Assembly: GCA_023664185.1 (NCBI GenBank)
Contig: JAMPGA010000003.1
Location: 159,847-223,846, forward strand
DNA: 64,000 nucleotides
Direction of reading: 5' to 3'
Source of the DNA: Muribaculaceae bacterium
GTDB lineage: Bacteria; Bacteroidota; Bacteroidia; Bacteroidales; Muribaculaceae
In this document: piece by piece, positions 1 to 8,138 of the stretch
Layout of the letters: every line of letters starts with the position of its first letter
Numbering within the stretch: position 1 is the stretch's first letter
Notes under the pieces: model-generated
Databases searched by the model: none
What the model was told of the DNA's origin: nothing
What the model saw: only the letters and a program-made list of their open reading frames with translations
Translations under genes and position numbers: made by a program

Positions 1-1245
1 CTGAGTCTCGACGCTAAGGCCAGCAACATGCAGATAGTCAACTCCCAGCGGGCACGCAGCGCCGATGTCTACGGCAAGGCGTTTATCAATATCGACGCCG
101 ATGTCAAGGGAAACATGCGCCGCCTGGTGGTAAATGCTGATCTGGCTCTGCTCGAGGGAACAAATGTGACCTATGTGATATCCGATGCCCAGCAGGCCCT
201 GCAGCAGCAGAGCAACGACGAGATGGTGAAGTTTGTCAACTTTGCCGACACTATGCAGGTGGCCAGCGCTGACTCCATCGCCGAGACTTCGATGCTCATG
301 GTGGTATCGGCCGACCTTCATATCAACGAAGGCACCACTGTCAACGTTGACCTCGGAGGCTCGAATAAGGTTGAGGTGATCCCCTCGGGCGATCTCGACT
401 TCTCAATGTCGCCACTCAACGGCATGAGGCTCACCGGACGCCTCAACATCAACAGCGGATATGTGCGCTACTCAGTGCCGCCGGTGATCTCTGAAAAACT
501 CTTTGAGTTCCAGGAAGGCTCGTATGTAGCTTTCAACGGCGAAGTGATGAACCCGGTGCTCAACGTCCACGCCGTGGATGTGCTTCGCGCCAATGTGACG
601 CAGAGCGGACAAAACTCACGCCTGGTGAACTTCGATGTGAGTGTGGCCGTCACAAACACTCTGGAAAATATGAACGTGGCTTTCGATGTCTCGACCGACG
701 ACGATATAACCGTGCAGAACGAACTTTCGTCAATGTCGCCCGAGCAACGCGCCAACCAGGCCATGAACCTGCTGCTCTACGGACAGTATTCAGGCTCGGG
801 CACAAAGGGGAGCACAAGGCTGTCGGGCAATCCGCTCTACTCGTTCCTGTCGTCGCAGCTCAACAACTGGGCGTCGAAGATCAAGGCCGTGGACATCTCC
901 TTTGGCATAGATCAGTATGACCGTACCTACGAGGGGGCCACATCTACAACCACCTCCTATAGCTACAAGGTATCGAAGACCCTGTTTAACGACCGCTTCA
1001 AGATTGTAGTGGGTGGCAACTACTCCACCGATGCCAACTCTGACGAAAACTTTGCCCAAAACCTCATCAACGACATCTCGTTTGAGTATATGCTCAACAA
1101 GTCGGGCACGATGTATGTGCGCATCTTCCGCCATACCGGTTACGAGAGTATCCTCGAGGGCGAAATCACTCAGACGGGCGTGGGATTCGTATTGCGCCGC
1201 AAACTCAACTCCCTGTGGGAACTCCTGGGCATTAAACGTGACTGA
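1..1245 (+). CDS. tamB: Translocation/assembly module TamB, C-terminal part (5' end outside window)
   Basis: The frame is open from base 1, so this is the 3' part of a longer gene; the ATG at 28 is internal. The roughly 414 visible residues match the C-terminal DUF490 domain of TamB-like AsmA-superfamily proteins: beta-rich repeats, a conserved stretch around 'FEFQEGSYVAFNGEVMNPVL', then 'MSPEQRANQAMNLLLYGQY' and a terminal beta segment ending in 'RRKLNSLWELLGIKRD'. TamB proteins span the periplasm and help move lipids or outer membrane proteins together with an Omp85 partner. The next gene, 2 nt downstream, encodes just such a partner, so a TamA/TamB-type pair is likely (inference). Confidence 0.88.
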   Translation: MSLDAKASNMQIVNSQRARSADVYGKAFINIDADVKGNMRRLVVNADLALLEGTNVTYVISDAQQALQQQSNDEMVKFVNFADTMQVASADSIAETSMLMVVSADLHINEGTTVNVDLGGSNKVEVIPSGDLDFSMSPLNGMRLTGRLNINSGYVRYSVPPVISEKLFEFQEGSYVAFNGEVMNPVLNVHAVDVLRANVTQSGQNSRLVNFDVSVAVTNTLENMNVAFDVSTDDDITVQNELSSMSPEQRANQAMNLLLYGQYSGSGTKGSTRLSGNPLYSFLSSQLNNWASKIKAVDISFGIDQYDRTYEGATSTTTSYSYKVSKTLFNDRFKIVVGGNYSTDANSDENFAQNLINDISFEYMLNKSGTMYVRIFRHTGYESILEGEITQTGVGFVLRRKLNSLWELLGIKRD

Positions 1246-1247
1246 AC

Positions 1248-3545
1248 ATGAAGAAAGATCTATCTATCATAGCTGTGTTTCTGTCGGTGCTTCTGTCGGT
1301 GCTGACCAGCGGCTGTTCCACCACTAAACGGCTGGCCAAGGGGGATATCCTGTATACCGGCCTGAAGGGTGTGGAGATCGAGACCCCAACGGGCGAGAAG
1401 TTTCCGGCCGATGTGCGCGCCTCGCTCACCGAGGCCGTGTCGGTCAAACCCAACAATGCGCTGTTCGGTTCAGCCACTTATCGTGTGCCCATACCTTATG
1501 GTCTCTGGGCCTACAACAATCTGGCCGGAGCCAAGCGTGGCCCCAAAAAGTGGCTCTACGACTGGCTGGCCGAGGAGCCTGTGCTGGTGAGCGATGTGCG
1601 CCCAGAGGTGAGAGTGCATATGCTCGACCAGATACTCGACAACAATGGTTACTTCTCAGGCACTTCGTCATATGAACTGGTGCAGAAGAAAAACAAAAAG
1701 AAGGCTTCTATCCTGTATAAGATCAAATCGGGCGCACCCTATCTGCTCGACTCGCTCATACTTCTTCCCGACTCAACTCATCTCAACCACCTCATCGACT
1801 CGGTGGCTCGGGCTTCGAAATATCTGAAACCGGGCTCACGCTACTCTACCGACTCGCTGGCAGCCCTGCGTGTGGATATAGCCAACACCGTAAGAAACCG
1901 CGGATATTATTATTTCCGGCCTGATTATATCACCTATCTGGCCGATTCGCTCATCAATCCCGGCAATATAGCCCTTCGGATGGATGTGGCCGACAATCTG
2001 CATCCCTGGGCTCTCGACCGCTTCAAGACAGGCACCATCACCACCATTGTGAACCGCAACAAAGGGGGTGGTACACCCGACACTCTCCACACCTCCAAGG
2101 GTTTGCTGGTGCGCTATGAGCCTGTGAGGCTCAGAGACGGGCTGATACCGTCGTGCATAGTGTTCAACGAAGGACGCACATTCTCTGTGAGACAGATGGA
2201 TCTGACTCAGACCCGACTGTCGCGCCTGGGCATATTCAACAACATAAACATTTCGGTTTTCCCCGACACTGTTCATCGCGACAAGCGTCTTTTGGATGTG
2301 CTCATCGAATGTACGTTCGACAAATCTCTCGAAGCTTCGATCGAGGCAAATGTCTCTTCGAAGTCCAACTCCTATCTCGGCCCGGGCCTGTCGGTAGGCG
2401 TCACGAACCGCAACATATTCGGAGGTGGCGAGCAGCTCAACGTCACTCTTACAGGCTCCTACGAATGGCAGACCGGCAGCGGCCGGAGCTCGGCCTTCAA
2501 CTCCTACGAGCTCGGTCTCAACGGCACTCTGGCGTTTCCCCGACTGCTGGCCCCGAAGTTTATACCCCGCTCGAGGCGCGACATCAACTGGACGCGCCTC
2601 ACTCTGGGCGTGGATATGCTCAACCGTCCTCACTATTTCAAAATGTATCAGTTCAACGCCGGCATCTCCTATGACTGGAGGTCGTCGAAATACATCACCA
2701 ACACCTTCACCCCCCTTAAGCTTACTTACACCAAACTGCAGCACACCACCCAGGTGTTCGACTCAATCATGGCGGCAAATCCGGCCATAGCGCTGAGTTT
2801 CATGGATCAGTTCATCCCGCAGATGTCATACAGCATGATATTTGACCGCGCCATGAACCGCGACAACACCATAAATGTGCAGCTCACAGTGCAGCAGGCA
2901 GGCAATCTGTTCTGGAGTATCTATGAACTGTGTGGAAAAAAAGGGGAGAAGACGCTGTTTCACACACCTTTCTCGCAGTTTGTGAAGGGGTATGCGCAGA
3001 TAGTATATGGCCGTCGACTGGCGGGGAAGGTATGGTTGGTAAACCGTGTGGCCACCGGTGCCGCTTATGCCTACGGCAACTCCAAGGAGGTGCCCTACAG
3101 CGAGCAGTTCTATGCCGGAGGTGCCAACTCGGTGCGAGCCTTCACGGTGCGTTCCATCGGCCCCGGCTCATATCGCGCTCCGGCCGATCAGATAAACGGC
3201 TACTTCGACCAGACCGGAACTTTCATATTCCTGGCCAATTCAGAGCTCCGCTTCCCCATCATAGGCCCTCTGGAGGGTGCTGCGTTCCTGGATGCCGGCA
3301 ATGTGTGGACCCTTAAAAACGAACCCTCGCGCCCGGGCGGCCAGCTCAGAGCCTCGACCTTCCTGCGCGATATTGCACTGGGCACCGGAGTGGGTCTGCG
3401 TGTCAACATATCGATGCTCGTGATTCGCGGCGACCTCGGCATAGGCATCCATGCTCCCTATCACACCAGTCGTCACGGATATTACAACATGGAGTCGTTC
3501 CGCAAGTCGCTGGCCTTCCATCTTGCCATCGGCTACCCCTTCTGA
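1248..3545 (+). CDS. BamA/TamA-family outer membrane protein (Omp85 superfamily)
   Basis: A 765-residue protein with a hydrophobic N-terminus and a lipobox-like end (LTSGC, Cys23), so it may be lipid-anchored as well as inserted. The N-terminal half looks like POTRA repeats (for example around 'SILYKIKSGAPYLLDSL'), and the C-terminal half is a beta-barrel typical of the surface-antigen/D15 family, with 'EQFYAGGANSVRAFTVRSIGPG' and a terminal phenylalanine ('HLAIGYPF'). It begins 2 nt after tamB and is presumably co-transcribed with it. In Bacteroidetes this arrangement is the equivalent of TamA next to TamB. I do not assign BamA itself, since that gene normally sits in another cluster. Confidence 0.88.
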   Translation: MKKDLSIIAVFLSVLLSVLTSGCSTTKRLAKGDILYTGLKGVEIETPTGEKFPADVRASLTEAVSVKPNNALFGSATYRVPIPYGLWAYNNLAGAKRGPKKWLYDWLAEEPVLVSDVRPEVRVHMLDQILDNNGYFSGTSSYELVQKKNKKKASILYKIKSGAPYLLDSLILLPDSTHLNHLIDSVARASKYLKPGSRYSTDSLAALRVDIANTVRNRGYYYFRPDYITYLADSLINPGNIALRMDVADNLHPWALDRFKTGTITTIVNRNKGGGTPDTLHTSKGLLVRYEPVRLRDGLIPSCIVFNEGRTFSVRQMDLTQTRLSRLGIFNNINISVFPDTVHRDKRLLDVLIECTFDKSLEASIEANVSSKSNSYLGPGLSVGVTNRNIFGGGEQLNVTLTGSYEWQTGSGRSSAFNSYELGLNGTLAFPRLLAPKFIPRSRRDINWTRLTLGVDMLNRPHYFKMYQFNAGISYDWRSSKYITNTFTPLKLTYTKLQHTTQVFDSIMAANPAIALSFMDQFIPQMSYSMIFDRAMNRDNTINVQLTVQQAGNLFWSIYELCGKKGEKTLFHTPFSQFVKGYAQIVYGRRLAGKVWLVNRVATGAAYAYGNSKEVPYSEQFYAGGANSVRAFTVRSIGPGSYRAPADQINGYFDQTGTFIFLANSELRFPIIGPLEGAAFLDAGNVWTLKNEPSRPGGQLRASTFLRDIALGTGVGLRVNISMLVIRGDLGIGIHAPYHTSRHGYYNMESFRKSLAFHLAIGYPF

Positions 3546-3622
3546 TATGTGAACCTAAGCCCCTCCGGGTGTGTTTAAAATAACAGGAGGGAGAGCCATA
3601 AGCCGGCATCTCCCCACCAGTT

Positions 3623-4120
3623 ATGAACAAGACGTTGAAATATATAGTGTTCTGCATAGTGATAGTGGTGATGGTGGGCATCTTCGCTGTGCGAGTAAAC
3701 CGCGAGGACACCGATCCGGCGGCTGTGCCTCATATAGATACGGCCGGAAACGCTGCTGGCACCGTGGATATTTCCAAACTCAAGGGTCGGTATGTGCTGG
3801 TGAATTTCTGGGATTCGCACAACGCCGTCTCCCGAATAGCCGCAGGGGAGTACGACAAGTTTTTGCGCTCTCATCCGCGCCTCAATGTCAAGCTCCTGTC
3901 GGTCAACACCGACGACAACCGCAAGCTTTTCGACGAGATTGTCAAGCACGACGGCCTTGACGGCTCCACACAATACCACATATCCGACACCCGTGCCGGA
4001 GGGCATACTCCCGGATTCCAGCCCGACGAGGGCTATGCCTCTTATCTCCTCAATCCCGAGGGCAAGGTCGTAGCCGTAAACCCATCTGTCGAGACCCTGG
4101 AGGATATTCTTGAAAAGTAA
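3623..4120 (+). CDS. Thioredoxin-fold protein lacking the CXXC active site
   Basis: A 165-residue protein with one N-terminal membrane segment (about residues 6-24, 'YIVFCIVIVVMVGIFAV'), which should place the rest in the periplasm. The remainder resembles the TlpA/AhpC thioredoxin fold: 'LKGRYVLVNFWDSHNAVS' aligns with the strand and active-site helix where active proteins read W-x-x-C-x-x-C, and 'LSVNTDDNRKLFDEIV' follows as the next strand and helix. Here the cysteines are replaced (WDSHNAVS), so ordinary disulfide chemistry is not possible. It lies 77 nt after the Omp85 gene. Role unknown; a binding or scaffold function is only a guess. Confidence 0.72.
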   Translation: MNKTLKYIVFCIVIVVMVGIFAVRVNREDTDPAAVPHIDTAGNAAGTVDISKLKGRYVLVNFWDSHNAVSRIAAGEYDKFLRSHPRLNVKLLSVNTDDNRKLFDEIVKHDGLDGSTQYHISDTRAGGHTPGFQPDEGYASYLLNPEGKVVAVNPSVETLEDILEK

Positions 4121-4174
4121 AGACTAAGAAGAACTTTGTCGATGCTCAACCTATCATATTGTAAATATTTTTGC

Positions 4175-4182
4175 TATATTTG
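4175..4182 (+). promoter_or_regulatory. Putative -7 box upstream of a micro-ORF
   Basis: TATATTTG fits the Bacteroidetes -7 consensus TAnnTTTG. No TTTG is found at the expected -33 distance, so the match is partial. It lies 23 nt before the ATG of the 16-codon ORF at 4206. Confidence 0.35.
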
Positions 4183-4205
4183 CAGTATTATATGATATGT
4201 TGAGT

Positions 4206-4256
4206 ATGGCAAAGAATATTATGGGCACAACGCGCCTTGAAGTAATTTTTTTTTGA
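4206..4256 (+). CDS. Possible 16-residue micro-ORF upstream of yicC
   Basis: ATG to TGA, reading MAKNIMGTTRLEVIFF. It sits between the thioredoxin-fold gene and yicC, just downstream of a -7-like box. Its stop codon overlaps the -33 TTTG of the yicC promoter. There is no family I can name and no strong ribosome binding site, though Bacteroidetes rely little on one. It could be a chance ORF in an intergenic region; the moderately ordered composition (basic start, hydrophobic FF end) is the only further hint. Confidence 0.25.
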   Translation: MAKNIMGTTRLEVIFF

Positions 4257-4282
4257 AAATTATGGGGTTTTAACTAACTTTG
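4252..4282 (+). promoter_or_regulatory. Promoter of the yicC-gmk-nadD operon
   Basis: TTTG at 4252-4255, a 19-nt spacer, and TAACTTTG at 4275-4282 match the Bacteroidetes primary-sigma consensus (TTTG / TAnnTTTG). The start codon of yicC follows 25 nt later. Confidence 0.75.
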
Positions 4283-4307
4283 TGGGAAATAAATCAGCAC
4301 AAAGTCT

Positions 4308-5186
4308 ATGTTATATTCCATGACGGGCTTCGGGAAGAGTGTAGCAGAGCTTCCCGGCAAGAAAATCACCGTTGAGGTGAAATCGCTCAATAGCAAGCAG
4401 GCAGATATAGCCATACGTATACCCTCGTCGCTGAGAAGTGTGGAGCTGGAGATGCGCAACCGCATAGCCTCAGCTCTGCTGCGAGGCAAGATAGATGTGA
4501 CGGTCTCGGTGGAAACCATCGCTGGCGAGGCTCAGCAGACTCTCAACCTACCGGCTTTGAAACAGTATGCCAAACGTATTGCCGCCATGCGCGATGAGCT
4601 CGGTCTCCCCGAGCCCACCGACTGGTATGCACTTTTGCTGCGTTTCCCCGACTCAATGAAAAGCGAGACTCAGCAGGATGCCGACGACTCGGAGACTGCT
4701 GCCACCCTCGCGGCACTCGACCAGGCTCTGGAAGCCCTCAAGGAGTATCGCCGGACTGAAGGGCTGAAGCTCGAAAAATTCTTTGCCAAGCGCGTGGAGC
4801 ATATAGCCTCGCTTCTGGCCGAGGTGCCCCGCTACGAAAACGAGCGCATAGAACGCATCAGAGTGCGTATGGAGGAGGGGCTAACTACACTCAACGGAGT
4901 TGATTACGACCGCTCACGCCTGGAGCAGGAACTGTTTTTCTTCATCGAGAAACTCGATATCAACGAAGAGAAGCAGCGCCTGGGGCAGCATCTGGAATAT
5001 TTCATGCAGACTATGGAGGCGCCCGAAAGCGCTCAGGGCAAGAAACTGGGCTTCATATCGCAGGAGATGGGCAGGGAGATTAACACGCTGGGTTCAAAGA
5101 GCAATCACTCCGAGATGCAGCGCCTGGTGGTGAGAATGAAAGACGAACTTGAACAGATAAAGGAGCAGGTGCTCAATGTGCTCTGA
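4308..5186 (+). CDS. yicC: YicC family endoribonuclease
   Basis: A 292-residue protein, the usual family length. It begins with the family signature 'MLYSMTGFGKSVAELPGKK', has 'VEVKSLNSKQADIAIRIP' next, and ends with the DUF1732 C-terminal motif 'KKLGFISQEMGREINTLGSKSNHSEMQRLVVRMKDELEQIKEQVLNV' (shown here only as a landmark region, residues about 246-292). YicC-like proteins are cytoplasmic RNases that affect small-RNA turnover in E. coli. It is first in a compact operon with gmk 27 nt downstream; the yicC-gmk neighbourhood is common in bacteria. Confidence 0.95.
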   Translation: MLYSMTGFGKSVAELPGKKITVEVKSLNSKQADIAIRIPSSLRSVELEMRNRIASALLRGKIDVTVSVETIAGEAQQTLNLPALKQYAKRIAAMRDELGLPEPTDWYALLLRFPDSMKSETQQDADDSETAATLAALDQALEALKEYRRTEGLKLEKFFAKRVEHIASLLAEVPRYENERIERIRVRMEEGLTTLNGVDYDRSRLEQELFFFIEKLDINEEKQRLGQHLEYFMQTMEAPESAQGKKLGFISQEMGREINTLGSKSNHSEMQRLVVRMKDELEQIKEQVLNVL

Positions 5187-5213
5187 CACATCCATCCGTA
5201 ACTACACTTACCT

Positions 5214-5783
5214 ATGGCAAAAGGGAAAATCATAATAATATCGGCTCCGTCTGGGTGCGGAAAGTCAACCATAATCAATGCCCTTCTCAATGCAGGCGAG
5301 ATCGACATGCAGTTTTCGGTCTCGGCTACTAACCGCCCGCCGCGTCCCGGCGAGGTCGACGGTGTGAACTACTGGTTTCTCACCGACGAGGATTTCAACA
5401 GCGCCATAGCCGAGGGGGAGTTCGTGGAGTATGAGGAGGTCTATCCCGGGCGCTTCTACGGCACACTGAAGCGTGAGATAGCCCGCATAGTCGACAATGG
5501 GCACAATGTGGTGCTCGACATCGATGTGAAGGGTGGCGTGAACGTGAAGAAACTCTATGGCCCCCAGGCAGTGAGCATTTTCATAGCACCCCCGTCGGTC
5601 GACACATTGCGAGAGCGTCTCGAAGGGCGTGGCACAGAGAGCCCCGAGGCCATTGACCAGCGTGTGGGCAGGGCTGAATACGAGCTCTCGTTTGCACCTG
5701 AGTTTGACCACACCGTGATCAACGACCGTCTCCCCGACGCCATCGGCGAGGTGGATGCCATAATCAAGGATTTTGTAAAATAG
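5214..5783 (+). CDS. gmk: Guanylate kinase
   Basis: Phosphorylates GMP to GDP with ATP in the cytoplasm. The 189-residue protein has the P-loop APSGCGKST at residues 11-19 and the GMP-binding region 'SATNRPPRPGEVDGVNYWF', with the conserved 'EYEEVYPGRFYGT' and 'DIDVKGG' segments. Length is normal for the family. It is the second gene of the yicC operon, and nadD starts 5 nt after its stop. Confidence 0.97.
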   Translation: MAKGKIIIISAPSGCGKSTIINALLNAGEIDMQFSVSATNRPPRPGEVDGVNYWFLTDEDFNSAIAEGEFVEYEEVYPGRFYGTLKREIARIVDNGHNVVLDIDVKGGVNVKKLYGPQAVSIFIAPPSVDTLRERLEGRGTESPEAIDQRVGRAEYELSFAPEFDHTVINDRLPDAIGEVDAIIKDFVK

Positions 5784-5788
5784 ACCAT

Positions 5789-6370
5789 ATGAACATAGGA
5801 TTGCTGGGCGGTTCGTTCAACCCCGTTCACATAGGCCACATGATGCTGGCGAGCTACCTGAAACAGTTTGTCGGATTTGATGAGGTGTGGCTCATGCTCT
5901 CGCCCCTCAATCCGCTCAAAATAAACAGCGCCGACCTTATTCCGGATATCTATCGTCTGAAGATGCTCGACATAGCTCTGGGCGATACTCAGGGTATCAG
6001 GGTGAACGACATAGAGCTCTCCATGCCCCGCCCCTCTTATACAATCAACACCCTGCGCTATCTCAGCAAAAGATATCCGCGCCATACATTCAAGCTGGTG
6101 ATAGGGTCGGACAACTGGAAGATATTTTCGCAGTGGAAGGACTCGGAGACCATCCTCGACGACTATGGCGTAGTCATATATCCCCGCCCCGGCTATCCTG
6201 TCGGCACGATATATGACGATCGGGTAGAGGTGATAAATGCCCCGATGACCGACGTCTCGAGCACCTTCATACGCAAATCCATAGCCAGAGGCAAGGATAT
6301 GACCTATTTCCTGCCTGCAGGCGTTTATGAATACATCAAAACAAATAAATTCTATGGACCTAAAGCCTAA
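5789..6370 (+). CDS. nadD: Nicotinate-nucleotide adenylyltransferase
   Basis: Catalyses ATP plus nicotinate mononucleotide to deamido-NAD in NAD biosynthesis. The 193-residue protein carries the nucleotidyltransferase motif GGSFNPVHIGH (residues 7-17) and the C-terminal 'SSTFIRKSI' that matches the ISSTxxR ATP-binding motif. It lies between gmk and a DUF5063 gene whose start lies inside its 3' end (17-nt overlap), so translation is probably coupled. Confidence 0.96.
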   Translation: MNIGLLGGSFNPVHIGHMMLASYLKQFVGFDEVWLMLSPLNPLKINSADLIPDIYRLKMLDIALGDTQGIRVNDIELSMPRPSYTINTLRYLSKRYPRHTFKLVIGSDNWKIFSQWKDSETILDDYGVVIYPRPGYPVGTIYDDRVEVINAPMTDVSSTFIRKSIARGKDMTYFLPAGVYEYIKTNKFYGPKA

Positions 6371-6878
6371 CACTCTCAGCCTTATAGGGCTATGTAGGGA
6401 ATACTGTACCACCATAGAGGGGGTGGAGACAATTTCGGCTCCCGAATTTCTGGCTTCGATGGTGCGCCTGTTGCCGCGTATCTACATCACTGCCACCGAT
6501 CTGGAACGCCAGGTCACCATGTCGGGCGACGATGAGGGTGGCCTGGACAACTATCTGGAGGAGGACTACTACGAGGCTCTGCGCCTGAAGCTTGAGAATC
6601 TCTTTGGCCCTGACGATGTGTATCTCGAGGTATTCGAAGAGGAGATGAAGTATTCCGACACACCCATTGGAGTCAGTGTGGCCGAGGGACTTTGTGATCT
6701 GTTTCAGGTGTTCTACAACTTTGTAGAGGCCATCAAGGGGTCGATCGACAACGAGCTCATGGCTATGGCCATCAACGCCATGCGCGATGAGTTTGAAACC
6801 ACCTGGAGCCAGCAGCTGGTAAATGTGATGCGCCCGCTCAACGCCTTGGTTCACAAAAACATAGACGAAGAATATTAA
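6354..6878 (+). CDS. DUF5063 domain-containing protein
   Basis: I chose the ATG at 6354 (MDLKPNTLSLIGLCREYC), giving 174 residues; an in-frame ATG at 6327 would overlap nadD more deeply. The protein is acidic, helical and without a signal peptide, with 'EFLASMVRLLPRIYITATDL' and 'EDYYEALRLKLENLFGPDDVYLEVFEEEMKYSDTP' typical of the DUF5063 family found in Bacteroidetes (recognised from memory). No function is established to my knowledge. It sits in a metabolic operon between nadD and rpiB. Confidence 0.82.
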   Translation: MDLKPNTLSLIGLCREYCTTIEGVETISAPEFLASMVRLLPRIYITATDLERQVTMSGDDEGGLDNYLEEDYYEALRLKLENLFGPDDVYLEVFEEEMKYSDTPIGVSVAEGLCDLFQVFYNFVEAIKGSIDNELMAMAINAMRDEFETTWSQQLVNVMRPLNALVHKNIDEEY

Positions 6879-6888
6879 AACATACCAT

Positions 6889-7338
6889 ATGATACTTAAA
6901 CCCGGAATACCGGTGGGCTTCTGCAGCGACCATGCCGGTTATGAAATGAAAATGATGCTCGAGGGCTATCTGGAGTCGCAGGGCATAGAGTATAAGGACT
7001 TTGGCACCTACTCGGCCGAGAGTTGCGATTATGCCGACTTTGCCCATCCGTGTGCCGAGGCAGTGGAGCGTGGCGAGGTTTATCCTGCCATAGCGCTGTG
7101 TGGCTCGGGCAATGGCATAGGCATGACCATGAACAAGCATCAGGGAATTCGTGCGGCTCACTGCTGGAATGTGGAGCTGGCTCGTCTGGCCCGCCAGCAC
7201 AACGATGCCAATGTGCTTGTGCTACCGGCACGTTTCATAGACAATGTGACCGCCATCAACATCATGGAGGCTTTCCTCAACACCGACTTCGAGGGTGGCC
7301 GCCACGCTCGCCGCATAGCCAAAATTCCGGTAAAATGA
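6889..7338 (+). CDS. rpiB: Ribose-5-phosphate isomerase B
   Basis: Interconverts ribose 5-phosphate and ribulose 5-phosphate in the pentose phosphate pathway. The 149-residue protein shows the RpiB/LacAB fold: 'SDHAGYEMKMMLEGYLESQG' near the N-terminus (Asp and His of the phosphate pocket) and the catalytic cysteine loop 'ALCGSGNGIGMTMNKHQGIRAA'. A third segment, 'ARQHNDANVLVLPARF', is also typical. It starts 10 nt after the DUF5063 gene and its stop overlaps the mazG start by ATGA. Confidence 0.95.
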   Translation: MILKPGIPVGFCSDHAGYEMKMMLEGYLESQGIEYKDFGTYSAESCDYADFAHPCAEAVERGEVYPAIALCGSGNGIGMTMNKHQGIRAAHCWNVELARLARQHNDANVLVLPARFIDNVTAINIMEAFLNTDFEGGRHARRIAKIPVK

Positions 7339-8138
7339 GCCGCCACACACGTCAGGAAAAACTCGAGGCCCTGGGGCGTGTCATCGACACACTTGATATC
7401 CTGAGGGTGAAGTGTCCGTGGGATGCCAAACAGACCAACGAGTCGCTGCGTCCCAACACTATCGAGGAGGTTTATGAGCTCTGCGACGCGCTGATAAAGG
7501 AGGACAATGCCAATATCCGCAAGGAGCTGGGCGATGTGTTGCTCCATGTGCTCTTCTACTCCAAGATAGGGGATGAGAAGGGTGAGTTTGACATAGCCGA
7601 TGTGTGTGATGCTCTCAATACGAAACTGATCTACAGACACCCGCACGTGTTTGGCGATGCCAGCGTTAACGGCACTGACGATGTGTTGCGCAACTGGGAG
7701 GAGCTCAAACTGAAAGAAAAAGGTGGCAACAAGACGGTGCTGTCGGGTGTGCCCAAGGCTCTTCCGGCCATGATTAAGGCCGAGCGTATCACTGAGAAGG
7801 CCGCCAACGTGGGCTTTGACTGGGAGACGCGCCAAGGTGTATGGAATAAGGTGAGCGAGGAGATGACCGAGTTTGCCGCGGCTGCCGAGAGCATGGACAA
7901 GGATGCAATGGAGGCCGAGATGGGCGATGTGCTCTTCTCGGTGGTCAACGCAGCTCGGCTCTATGGCATCAACTCGGAGAATGCACTCGAACGCACCAAT
8001 GCCAAGTTTATATCCCGATTCAACTACATAGAGCAGAAGGCTGCCGAGTCAGGCCGACATATCAAGGATCTCTCCCTGGCCGAGATGGATACCCTCTGGA
8101 ATGAGGCTAAAAATCTTGAAACCGGGATCGACCGATGA
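7335..8138 (+). CDS. mazG: Nucleoside triphosphate pyrophosphohydrolase MazG
   Basis: Hydrolyses NTPs to NMP and pyrophosphate, cleaning nucleotide pools. I chose the ATG at 7335 (MSRHTRQEKLEALGRVID), which overlaps the rpiB stop by ATGA; a longer reading from 7023 would run through rpiB. The 267-residue protein has the two tandem MazG domains: 'LRVKCPWDAKQTNESLRPNTIEEVYEL' with 'RKELGDVLLHVLFY', and a second 'EEMTEFAAA...EAEMGDVLFSVVNAARLYGI'. Length is normal. The downstream nuclease gene again overlaps by ATGA. Confidence 0.95.
   Translation: MSRHTRQEKLEALGRVIDTLDILRVKCPWDAKQTNESLRPNTIEEVYELCDALIKEDNANIRKELGDVLLHVLFYSKIGDEKGEFDIADVCDALNTKLIYRHPHVFGDASVNGTDDVLRNWEELKLKEKGGNKTVLSGVPKALPAMIKAERITEKAANVGFDWETRQGVWNKVSEEMTEFAAAAESMDKDAMEAEMGDVLFSVVNAARLYGINSENALERTNAKFISRFNYIEQKAAESGRHIKDLSLAEMDTLWNEAKNLETGIDR

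Noticed and set aside
1836..2744. 302-codon minus-strand ORF opposite the Omp85 gene
   Set aside because: Antisense shadow of a clear beta-barrel gene; composition is not protein-like.
3548..3600. Third copy of the 88-nt element (CCTCCGGGTGTG near 3563)
   Set aside because: Only about 12 bases resemble the central block; the arms are missing.
7023..7334. Long in-frame 5' extension of mazG
   Set aside because: It would run through rpiB in another frame; the ATG at 7335 begins the MazG domain and overlaps the rpiB stop by ATGA.
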